NCBI GenBank assembly: GCA_024645155.1
Contig: JAHEGF010000241.1
Span: 1-5,117 of the forward strand
Direction of reading: 5' to 3'
Source: Phyllobacteriaceae bacterium
Lineage (GTDB): Bacteria; Pseudomonadota; Alphaproteobacteria; Rhizobiales; Rhizobiaceae
Length of the DNA: 5,117 bases
A program made the translations under genes and the position numbers. Every line of letters starts with the position of its first letter. Positions within the stretch are counted from its first letter, which is position 1. The notes beneath the pieces are model-generated. The model had not been told where the DNA came from. It was given only the letters and a program-made list of their open reading frames with translations, and did not search any database. Shown here piece by piece: positions 1 through 5,117 of this stretch.

Positions 1-19
1 TGGCAGGGACGCGGCATGA
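1..19 (+). CDS. 3' end of upstream gene, probably glcD (partial)
   Basis: Only five codons and a stop are visible. The frame starting at base 2 reads G-R-D-A-A and ends with TGA at 17-19. That TGA overlaps the glcE start codon in an ATGA arrangement, typical of translationally coupled operon genes. In glycolate oxidase operons the gene before glcE is normally glcD, the flavin-containing catalytic subunit, so that identity is inferred from context. The visible residues are too few to show homology, and the tail could belong to another gene or be an out-of-frame coincidence. Confidence 0.4.
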
Positions 20-1230
20 CGGAAGAAATCCTCACACCGAAGGACGAAAGCGATGCCGCGGAAATCATTACCGCCGCAGGCGCTTCCGGTGAAACCCTGT
101 CCATTGAGGGCGGCGGCACAAAACGCAGTCTATTCGAAGTCAGTGAGGGCGGCCGGATCATTTCGTCGCGCGCGCTAACCGGAATCATAGCCTACAACCC
201 TGCCGAACTGGTGATGTCGGTTCGTGCTGGCACATCGCTTGCCGAAGTCGAGGCCGAACTCGACAAAAACGGACAGCGTTTGGCGTTCGAGCCGATGAGC
301 TATGAGTGCTTGTCGATGGATGACGGCGAACAGACCATCGGTGCGGTGGCTGCGATGAACAATTCCGGTCCCCGGCGTTTAGTTGCCGGTGCCGCTCGTG
401 ACAGCCTGCTTGGTGTCCGTTTCGTCAATGGCCGTGGCGAAGTAGTCAAGAACGGAGGCCGCGTAATGAAGAACGTCACCGGTCTCGATCTGGTCAAGCT
501 GATGGCCGGTTCGCGCGGGACACTCGGGTTCCTGACGGAAGTGACCTTCAAGGTCTTGCCGATCACTGAAACCGAATCGACGCTTGCGCTGCGCGGCCTC
601 GATGACGAGGCCGCCGCCAATGCGCTAGCACACGCCATGGCATCGTCAGCGGAGGTCTCCGGTGCTGCGCATCTGCCCGAATTGACAGCCAACCGCGTCG
701 CTGGAGGAGCCCTTGGCAGCGAACCGGCAACCGTGATCCGCGTCGAGGGGTTTGCCGCTTCCGTTTCCCACCGTATCGCGCAGTTGAAGGGACTATTTTC
801 AGAGGTCGCGGAACTGCAGGAAATCGGCGAACAGCAATCCCGAGATCTATGGCGGGACATCCGCGAGGTCATGCCGTTTGCCGGCAATGACAGTGCATTA
901 TGGCGCATTTCTGCCGCTCCGTCGCATGGCCACGAAGTCGCAATGGCGATCCGCACACAGGCGCCGGCCGAGGTTTTCTACGACTGGCAGGGCGGTCTTG
1001 TGTGGCTGCAAATGCAGGACGGTACCCATGATGATGCGGTGCGCGGCGCACTTGCCAAAAATGGCGGCGGCCATGCGACACTGGTGCGCGCTGATGAAGC
1101 AATCCGGCGATCGCTACCGGTGTTTCAGCCGCAAAATCTGGCCGTTGAAGCCTTGACGGCGCGTGTTCGCGCCGCTTTTGATCCGAACGGGCTTTTTCAT
1201 CCCCGTCAAAAACAATCATCGGCCGCATGA
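16..1230 (+). CDS. glcE: Glycolate oxidase FAD-binding subunit GlcE
   Basis: GlcE is a subunit of the GlcDEF glycolate dehydrogenase, which oxidises glycolate to glyoxylate and feeds electrons to the respiratory chain at the inner membrane. The 404-residue product has an N-terminal PCMH-type FAD-binding domain (about residues 10-182). Recognisable elements are EGGGTK (31-36), the YNPAELVMSVRAGTSLAEVE stretch (60-79), TIGA...NNSGPRR followed by GAARD (107-129), and KNVTGLDLVKLMAGSRGTLG (152-171). The C-terminal half is the more variable cap region and ends in a typical FDPNGLFHPR motif. The E. coli protein is near 350 residues, so this is a longer form. The ATG at 16 is preceded by AGGGA at 5-9 with six bases of spacing, and overlaps the upstream stop codon. 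Its TGA (1228-1230) lies next to the ribosome binding site of the next gene, placing it in one operon with the two genes downstream. Family assignment is firm. Confidence 0.94.
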   Translation: MTEEILTPKDESDAAEIITAAGASGETLSIEGGGTKRSLFEVSEGGRIISSRALTGIIAYNPAELVMSVRAGTSLAEVEAELDKNGQRLAFEPMSYECLSMDDGEQTIGAVAAMNNSGPRRLVAGAARDSLLGVRFVNGRGEVVKNGGRVMKNVTGLDLVKLMAGSRGTLGFLTEVTFKVLPITETESTLALRGLDDEAAANALAHAMASSAEVSGAAHLPELTANRVAGGALGSEPATVIRVEGFAASVSHRIAQLKGLFSEVAELQEIGEQQSRDLWRDIREVMPFAGNDSALWRISAAPSHGHEVAMAIRTQAPAEVFYDWQGGLVWLQMQDGTHDDAVRGALAKNGGGHATLVRADEAIRRSLPVFQPQNLAVEALTARVRAAFDPNGLFHPRQKQSSAA

Positions 1231-1237
1231 GAGGTGA
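1231..1237 (+). promoter_or_regulatory. Ribosome binding site fixing the start of the DUF4870 gene
   Basis: GAGGTGA directly follows the glcE stop codon and lies four bases before the ATG at 1242. An in-frame ATG at 1227 overlaps the glcE stop as ATGA, but it lies upstream of this site and has no good Shine-Dalgarno of its own. The start at 1242 is therefore preferred. It removes five residues (MRGDQ) from the longest reading frame. Confidence 0.75.
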
Positions 1238-1241
1238 TCAA

Positions 1242-1616
1242 ATGTCTGACAGCAATCCACATCCACGCCAAACCGACCGCTGGCTAGAACCCGGAAAAAC
1301 CAATCTGCAGGTTATCTATGTTCTCTACCTGGTTTCCTTCATATTTGGCGGTTTGACAGCACTGATCGGCCTGGTTGTCGCCTATATCAACCGAGGCAAA
1401 TCCGAAGCCTGGATGGAGACCCATTACACATGGCTGATCCGCACATTCTGGATCGGGCTGCTCTACGCTTTCGTCTGCATGCTGCTTGCATTCGTACTAA
1501 TCGGTTTCCTGCTGATGCTGGCAGTGGCTGTGTGGATCATCATCCGCTGCGTTGTCGGCCTGCAGGCGCTTGGGCGAGGCGAACCGATCGCCAACCCGCA
1601 AAGCTGGGTGCTGTAA
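1242..1616 (+). CDS. Small DUF4870-like integral membrane protein within the glc operon
   Basis: The 124-residue product has a hydrophilic N-terminus (about 1-22) and then about three hydrophobic helices (roughly 23-48, 66-88 and 89-108). An N-R-G-K...W-M-E-T-H-Y-T-W segment separates the first two. It ends with a short tail, GRGEPIANPQSWVL. The helix-loop pattern, the H-Y-x-W-x-I-R-T-F motif and the closing P-I-x-N-P-x-(S/T)-W match the DUF4870/Tic20-like small membrane proteins of proteobacteria, which have no established biochemical role. I know no catalytic residues here. The gene lies between glcE and glcF, with its stop (1614-1616) six bases before the glcF ATG, so it is very likely co-transcribed with both. 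A link to membrane association of the glycolate oxidase complex is possible, but that is inference from position only. An alternative start at 1227 is less likely. Confidence 0.85.
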   Translation: MSDSNPHPRQTDRWLEPGKTNLQVIYVLYLVSFIFGGLTALIGLVVAYINRGKSEAWMETHYTWLIRTFWIGLLYAFVCMLLAFVLIGFLLMLAVAVWIIIRCVVGLQALGRGEPIANPQSWVL

Positions 1617-1622
1617 AACCGA

Positions 1623-2966
1623 ATGCGCACGGAGTTTTCCATTCATCAGCTTGCTGACCCGCACATTGCGGAAGCGGAATCCATCCTGCGCAAATGCGTC
1701 CATTGCGGCTTTTGCACCGCGACATGTCCGACCTATGTGACGCTTGGCAATGAGCTCGATTCGCCGCGTGGGCGCATCTATCTTATCAAGGACATGTTCG
1801 AGAACGGCAGGCCTGCCGACAAGGAGGTAGTCACCCATATCGACCGGTGCCTGTCATGTCTTGCCTGCATGACAACATGCCCCTCGGGTGTCGACTACAT
1901 GCACCTGGTCGACCGTGCCCGCGCGCACATCCACAGCACCTACAGGCGCCCGCTGCCCGACCGGCTGATCCGCATGATGCTTGCCTTCGTGCTGCCCTAT
2001 CGGGGCAGATTTCGCGCTTCGCTGACACTGGCGAAACTGGGCCGGCCTTTCGCGTCCCTGTTCGATGCGGTCTCTCCGCTCAAACCGCTTGCTGCAATGC
2101 TGCGCATCGCGCCTTCGAGCATTCCCAATAGATCGTCCTTTACCGAACCTGGTAACCATCCGGCGTCCGGCGAGAAACATGGCCGCGTTGCGATCCACAC
2201 AGGCTGTGCCCAGCCGGTTTTGCAGCCGGCAACCAACGAGGCCGCGATCCGCCTGCTCAACCGGTTCGGCATCGAAGTCGTCGTAGCCGAAGGTGAGGGC
2301 TGCTGCGGTGCGCTGGTTCACCATATGGGCCGCGAGGAAGATGCGCTTGATGCCGCACGCCGCAATGTCGATGTCTGGACACACCAGATCGGCGATGGCG
2401 GCCTCGATGCTATCATCATCACCGCTTCGGGCTGCGGCACGACCGTCAAGGATTATGGACACATGCTGCGGCTGGACCCGGCATATGCGGACAAGGCGGC
2501 GAAAGTCTCTGCACTGGCAAAGGACATCACGGAATATCTGGCAACGCTTGCGCTGCCTGCGCCTGCGAATAAAACCGGCCTGACGGTCACATACCACTCC
2601 GCCTGTTCCATGCAGCATGGCCAAAAGATCACGGTTCTGCCGAAGACGCTACTCGAAGCCGCAGGGTTTTCCGTTAAAAGCCCGGCGGAAGGCCATATTT
2701 GCTGCGGCTCTGCCGGCACTTACAATATCATGCAACCGGAAATCGCCACGCAGCTGCGCGATCGCAAGGTCCGCAACATTGAGGCGACCAAACCGGACAT
2801 TATCGCAGCCGGTAATATCGGCTGCATTACCCAGATCGCACAGGGAACCGATATTCCGATCGTTCACACGATCGAACTGCTTGACTGGGCTCATGGCGGA
2901 CCAAAACCGGACGGCGCGCCACACGCACCTGCATCAACCGCACTGTTGTGGCGTGTTCCGACATGA
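1623..2966 (+). CDS. glcF: Glycolate oxidase iron-sulfur subunit GlcF, with altered C-terminus
   Basis: GlcF passes electrons from the flavin subunits of glycolate oxidase to the membrane quinone pool. The 447-residue product has two 4Fe-4S ferredoxin motifs, CVHCGFCTATCP (Cys25, 28, 31, 35) and CLSCLACMTTCP (Cys76, 79, 82, 86). Two cysteine-rich CCG domains follow: Cys195 with CCG at 227-229, and Cys328 with CCG at 360-362, plus Cys271 and Cys401. These domains are shared with heterodisulfide reductase-like and GlpC/LutA-type proteins. The ATG at 1623 gives the N-terminus usual for rhizobial GlcF. No strong Shine-Dalgarno precedes it, so translation probably depends on coupling to the gene ending at 1616. 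The recognisable family sequence runs through HTIELLDWAHGGPKP (about residue 429). The last ~17 residues, GAPHAPASTALLWRVPT, do not look like GlcF and are read from DNA that encodes a decayed hydrolase on the other strand. All predicted cofactor ligands lie before this tail, so the protein may still work. Confidence 0.94.
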   Translation: MRTEFSIHQLADPHIAEAESILRKCVHCGFCTATCPTYVTLGNELDSPRGRIYLIKDMFENGRPADKEVVTHIDRCLSCLACMTTCPSGVDYMHLVDRARAHIHSTYRRPLPDRLIRMMLAFVLPYRGRFRASLTLAKLGRPFASLFDAVSPLKPLAAMLRIAPSSIPNRSSFTEPGNHPASGEKHGRVAIHTGCAQPVLQPATNEAAIRLLNRFGIEVVVAEGEGCCGALVHHMGREEDALDAARRNVDVWTHQIGDGGLDAIIITASGCGTTVKDYGHMLRLDPAYADKAAKVSALAKDITEYLATLALPAPANKTGLTVTYHSACSMQHGQKITVLPKTLLEAAGFSVKSPAEGHICCGSAGTYNIMQPEIATQLRDRKVRNIEATKPDIIAAGNIGCITQIAQGTDIPIVHTIELLDWAHGGPKPDGAPHAPASTALLWRVPT

Positions 2967-3225
2967 TCGCCATGCATGTGGATTACGAGCAGCGCATCTA
3001 TTGACCCCAGCCTGGAGTCATCCGCACCAGCCACGGTCATGCCTGCATCATAGAGAATGCGCGTTCCGTCCGGATCTTCTAATACGAACGCGCGATCCAG
3101 CCGGCAGAACTCACCGGTAATGCCTCCCAATGGTGTTACCTTCACATTTTGTGCCTGCGAAACGGCGCCAAAAAGAGTTGCGAATGCAATTCCGGCGATA
3201 ACTGCGCCAAGTATTGACTTTTCAT
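2891..3225 (-). pseudogene. Decayed secreted metallo-beta-lactamase-fold hydrolase (5' part only)
   Basis: Read on the minus strand, this encodes a signal peptide (KSILGAVIAGIAFATLFG, then AVSQAQ) and the start of a metallo-beta-lactamase fold: NVKVTPLGG...FCRLDRAFVLEDPDGTRILYDAG, a conserved GADDSRLGSIDALLV segment, and the zinc-binding HMHGDH motif at 2963-2980. About 22 codons later, near 2913, recognisable sequence stops and the frame ends at 2891 inside glcF. The rest of the fold, including the later zinc-ligand histidines, is gone. The expected start ATG (3223-3225, with GGGAG at 3236-3240) is one base out of frame. Adding one A to the AAAA run (3219-3222 on +) would give MKKSILGAV, a textbook signal-peptide start. 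An in-frame ATG does exist at 3260-3262 but gives an odd leader, VVTICLWEKTT. Intact relatives are periplasmic hydrolases of uncertain substrate. Truncation plus frameshift makes this almost certainly non-functional; the frameshift alone could be a sequencing error. Confidence 0.8.
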
Positions 3226-3441
3226 TCGTGGTTTTCTCCCAAAGACAAATTGTTACAACCATTCATTTCCACAGGCAGGCAGTATTCCAACTGACAACCC
3301 TGCGTTCTGGCGGCAGCCAAGTTGTTTTCGTCGGTCTGACGGCAGTCCGCGTAGATTTCTCGTGAAATTCAATATCCGAACTTTCGCAGCCGCGTTTCGA
3401 AGGTCCACCTTGGGCTGGAAGCGGCCAACCGCTTTTCCACG
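3226..3441. other. Non-coding gap upstream of the decayed hydrolase gene
   Basis: I see no protein-coding gene or structural RNA here. It would have held the leader and promoter of the minus-strand hydrolase gene, whose GGGAG ribosome binding site remains at 3236-3240. A TTGTCA-like -35 element can be read on the minus strand near 3296, but no convincing -10 follows. Two small inverted repeats are present: ATTTC/GAAAT around TCGT at 3355-3368, and GCGG/CCGC flanked by TGGAA/TTCCA near 3417-3439. Neither can be assigned a function. Confidence 0.5.
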
Positions 3442-3478
3442 AAAAACGGGCGGCTGGGTCTTAACCCGCCGCCCGTTT
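3442..3478 (-). terminator. Strong intrinsic terminator of the L,D-transpeptidase gene
   Basis: Arms at 3444-3459 and 3464-3478 pair over about 15 base pairs, with one bulged T at 3455 and a CTTA loop (3460-3463). The GC-rich core is CGGGCGGC against GCCGCCCG. On the minus strand the stem runs into five Ts (3446-3442), as expected for Rho-independent termination after the gene that stops at 3531. On the plus strand the stem is followed by TTTCT, so weak bidirectional action is possible. It could then also stop transcripts that leave glcF. A second short perfect hairpin, GGCCGT-CCCC-ACGGCC (3491-3506), lies between this terminator and the stop codon. Confidence 0.8.
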
Positions 3479-3530
3479 CTCCGGTAAGCCGGCCGTCCCC
3501 ACGGCCATGCCCACCCCCCGTAGAACTGTT

Positions 3531-4355
3531 CTAGCGCACGATGACCGCAGCGCCGATTTTGACGCGCTCGTAGAGTTCGGTGACATCTTCATTGCGCATG
3601 CGAATGCAGCCTGATGAAACCGCCTGACCGATGGTCCATGGAGCGTTGGTACCGTGGATGCGGTACAATGTCGAACCAAGATAAAGCGCGCGTGCACCCA
3701 GCGGATTGGCCGGTCCGCCAGCCATGTGAACGGGCAAATGACGCCCCTTTTTTGCTTCGCGGGCGCGCATTTCTGCCGGCGGGCGCCAATCCGGCCATTC
3801 CCGTTTGCGGGAAATTTTCTCGCGGCCTGACCATTCGAAACCGGCTTTGCCAACACCGACGCCATAGCGGCGTGCCTTGCCGTTATCCAGAACGTAGAAC
3901 AGATGGCGTGTCTGTGTGTCGATGATAATCGTGCCGGGTTTTTCCTTGCCTTCAAAGGCAACGGTCTGCGGCAGGAACTGCGCAGGAAGTTCGCGCTGCT
4001 GTGGTTTCTTCAAAATCGTGCGCGGAGCCACTCCGGCTGTCTGTATGACAATACTTCGGCGTGCTTTCTGGCGCTGAACGGCATCCGGCCCGACAGCGGC
4101 CTGGCTCTTCGGGTTGCGCCTTGCCTGCCGGGGAGGCGGCGCAACGACCGCGCGATATTTGCCGCCCGACTGCGTGATTCCGTTCACCGGCCCGCGGCGC
4201 AATTGCAGCATCCATGGCGATGCCAGTTCGTTGCTGATCATTACCGGTTCGCGTTTAGCGTAGCGGTCGCTGGCTTCCGCCAGTCCCGGTATCAGCGCCA
4301 ATACCAGCAAGGATCCCGCCAGCACATTTCTATTCAACAAGGGACATACTCCCAT
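3531..4355 (-). CDS. Secreted L,D-transpeptidase (YkuD domain, ErfK/YbiS/YcfS/YnhG type)
   Basis: L,D-transpeptidases act in the periplasm, making 3-3 peptidoglycan cross-links or attaching envelope proteins to peptidoglycan. In several alphaproteobacteria they anchor outer-membrane beta-barrels. The 274-residue product has a signal peptide (hydrophobic about 11-25, probable cleavage after AEA-28) and a basic, Pro/Gln/Arg-rich linker (about 65-130). The YkuD catalytic domain spans about 139-273, from GTIIIDTQTRHLFYVL onward. The catalytic signature is complete: HGTN (His234) and SSGCIRM (Cys250), with the usual R-N-E-D-V after it. The ATG at 4353-4355 has no upstream Shine-Dalgarno. A TTG at 4338-4340 with GGGAG eight bases before it is a credible alternative start and leaves a cleaner signal peptide. 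The gene stands alone, diverges from tag and ends at a strong terminator. Whether it cross-links peptidoglycan or anchors outer-membrane proteins cannot be read from sequence. Confidence 0.93.
   Translation of the reverse strand: MGVCPLLNRNVLAGSLLVLALIPGLAEASDRYAKREPVMISNELASPWMLQLRRGPVNGITQSGGKYRAVVAPPPRQARRNPKSQAAVGPDAVQRQKARRSIVIQTAGVAPRTILKKPQQRELPAQFLPQTVAFEGKEKPGTIIIDTQTRHLFYVLDNGKARRYGVGVGKAGFEWSGREKISRKREWPDWRPPAEMRAREAKKGRHLPVHMAGGPANPLGARALYLGSTLYRIHGTNAPWTIGQAVSSGCIRMRNEDVTELYERVKIGAAVIVR
4349..4353 (-). promoter_or_regulatory. Candidate ribosome binding site that may move the L,D-transpeptidase start
   Basis: GGGAG on the minus strand lies inside the apparent start region, overlapping the first ATG, and is followed after eight bases by TTG at 4340-4338. 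No purine-rich site precedes the ATG at 4355. If this site is used, translation begins at TTG and the protein is 269 residues, starting M-L-N-R-N-V-L-A-G. Confidence 0.45.
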
Positions 4356-4562
4356 ACAAGATTGTCTCTGTTTGTGGCCACTATTATGTCAGTAGCCATG
4401 TCGCGGGGTGCATATTGGTGCAGGGGAAGAGTCGGAAAAGTGAATCGAAATCAATAAAATGCGATTCTACGCTGAAAGCTTTTGGTGTGGTTACCAACTG
4501 GTTCGCGAAGCTGGTGAATCGCCGGTAAACATCCAGATTAACCGGAACAGGGAATTTGTTCG
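4356..4562. promoter_or_regulatory. Divergent intergenic region between the L,D-transpeptidase gene and tag
   Basis: Both flanking genes must be expressed from this 207-base AT-richer gap, so it should hold two promoters; I cannot point to convincing -35/-10 pairs. The tag ribosome binding site is AGGGA at 4549-4553, nine bases before its ATG. Structure visible but unassigned includes clustered TGGT/ACCA half-sites at 4483-4503 (containing the palindrome TGGTTACCA at 4488-4496), a perfect TTCGCGAA palindrome at 4502-4509, GAATCG repeats at 4442-4447 and 4516-4521 with an inverted copy at 4462-4467, and CCGGT/ACCGG arms at 4522-4526 and 4541-4545 just before the tag ribosome binding site. Confidence 0.5.
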
Positions 4563-5117
4563 ATGACAACCGATAGTGGAAATACAGGGCTGATTGCCGG
4601 ACCGGATGGACTGTTCCGCTGTTTCTGGCACGACAACAAGGACGACTATCGTGCCTATCACGATAATGAGTGGGGTCGGCCCGTGACGTTGGATACCAGG
4701 CTGTTTGAAAAAATCTGCCTGGAAGGGTTTCAGTCGGGATTGTCCTGGCTGACGATTCTCAGAAAACGCGGAAATTTCCGCAAAGCCTTCGCCGGGTTCG
4801 ATTTCCGCAAGATAGCGGAGTTTGGTGACCGCGACATCGAGCGGCTGTTGCAGGACACCGGTATCGTCCGCCACCGCGGAAAGATCGCATCAACGATCAA
4901 CAATGCAAAGCGCGCCATCGAACTGGTGGAAGAACAGGGTTCGCTGGCCGCCTATTTTTGGAGCTTCGAACCCGGGCCCGAAACCAGGCCGGCGAGGCTC
5001 GACAAGGCGGCGTTGGTCACACTTGGAAAGACGGATGTTTCGGCCCGGATATCAAGCGACTTGAAAAAGCGCGGTTGGTCCTTTGTCGGCCCGACCACGG
5101 TTTATGCCTTCATGCAG
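4563..5117 (+). CDS. tag: DNA-3-methyladenine glycosylase I (Tag), 3' end cut by window
   Basis: Tag removes 3-methyladenine from alkylated DNA, starting base-excision repair in the cytoplasm. The 185 visible codons run without a stop to the window edge. Landmarks align with E. coli Tag at a constant offset of 16 residues: zinc ligands Cys20 and His33 (E. coli Cys4 and His17) within RCFWH...YHDNEWG, then KICLEGFQSGLSW with catalytic-site Glu54 (E. coli Glu38) and Trp62 (Trp46). GIVRHRGKI and the KKRGWSFVGPTTVYAFMQ stretch follow. The remaining two zinc ligands (His and Cys near the C-terminus) lie beyond base 5117, so roughly 20-30 residues are missing only because of the window edge. The ATG at 4563 has AGGGA nine bases upstream. 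The ~16-residue N-terminal extension relative to E. coli is unremarkable. It is transcribed away from the L,D-transpeptidase gene. Confidence 0.95.
   Translation, partial: MTTDSGNTGLIAGPDGLFRCFWHDNKDDYRAYHDNEWGRPVTLDTRLFEKICLEGFQSGLSWLTILRKRGNFRKAFAGFDFRKIAEFGDRDIERLLQDTGIVRHRGKIASTINNAKRAIELVEEQGSLAAYFWSFEPGPETRPARLDKAALVTLGKTDVSARISSDLKKRGWSFVGPTTVYAFMQ

Noticed and set aside
300..956. 218-codon open frame on the minus strand opposite glcE
   Set aside because: Composition is rich in Ser/Arg/Ala/Pro without family motifs, and the + strand frame is a clear GlcE.
1854..2624. 256-codon open frame on the minus strand opposite glcF
   Set aside because: It lies wholly within glcF, is Arg/Ala/Gly/Cys-rich as expected for an antisense frame of GC-rich coding DNA, and shows no domain motif.
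2617..3120. 167-codon plus-strand frame spanning the glcF end and beyond
   Set aside because: It overlaps most of the glcF 3' half in another frame, has low-complexity Arg/Ser/His content and no ribosome site or motif.
2880..3260. Insertion sequence or transposon as the cause of the glcF/hydrolase junction
   Set aside because: I found no transposase fragment, terminal inverted repeats or flanking target duplication near 2913; a simple deletion fits better.
3226..3530. tRNA, riboswitch or CRISPR in the largest gap
   Set aside because: There is no cloverleaf, no conserved riboswitch core that I recognise and no regularly spaced direct repeats; only the terminator stem stands out.
3903..4457. 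184-codon open frame on the plus strand opposite the L,D-transpeptidase
   Set aside because: The minus strand carries a complete signal peptide and YkuD domain; this frame has no recognisable features and is a shadow.

Overview
The window looks like an ordinary stretch of alphaproteobacterial chromosome, most likely Hyphomicrobiales (Rhizobiaceae, Phyllobacteriaceae or Brucellaceae relatives). This rests on the moderately high GC, the rhizobial style of the GlcE/GlcF proteins, and a long YkuD-domain L,D-transpeptidase with a basic linker. I cannot fix the genus from sequence alone.

Layout. Positions 1-2966 (+) carry the distal part of a glycolate oxidase operon. It holds the last codons of an upstream gene (probably glcD, ATGA overlap), glcE, a small three-helix DUF4870-type membrane protein, and glcF. 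The genes overlap or lie within 12 bases, so they are very probably co-transcribed and translationally coupled. Positions 2891-3225 (-) hold a broken metallo-beta-lactamase-fold gene pointing toward glcF. It keeps its signal peptide and HxHxDH zinc motif but has lost its 3' part. It also seems to have lost one A in the run after its start codon, which puts the ATG out of frame. The 3' end of glcF runs into this remnant on the opposite strand, so the last ~17 residues of GlcF are apparently encoded by antisense pseudogene DNA.

Positions 3226-3530 are non-coding: the leader of the dead gene and a strong hairpin terminator (3442-3478) for the gene at 3531-4355 (-), a secreted L,D-transpeptidase. 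A 207-base divergent intergenic region follows. The window closes with the first 185 codons of tag, DNA-3-methyladenine glycosylase I, on the + strand.

How the genes work together. GlcD/E/F oxidise glycolate to glyoxylate and pass electrons to the membrane quinone pool. The DUF4870 protein sits inside that operon, but its role is unknown. The L,D-transpeptidase (cell wall) and Tag (base-excision repair) are unrelated housekeeping functions. I found no new defence, mobile or RNA system. The most interesting point is the deletion scar joining glcF to the decayed hydrolase gene.
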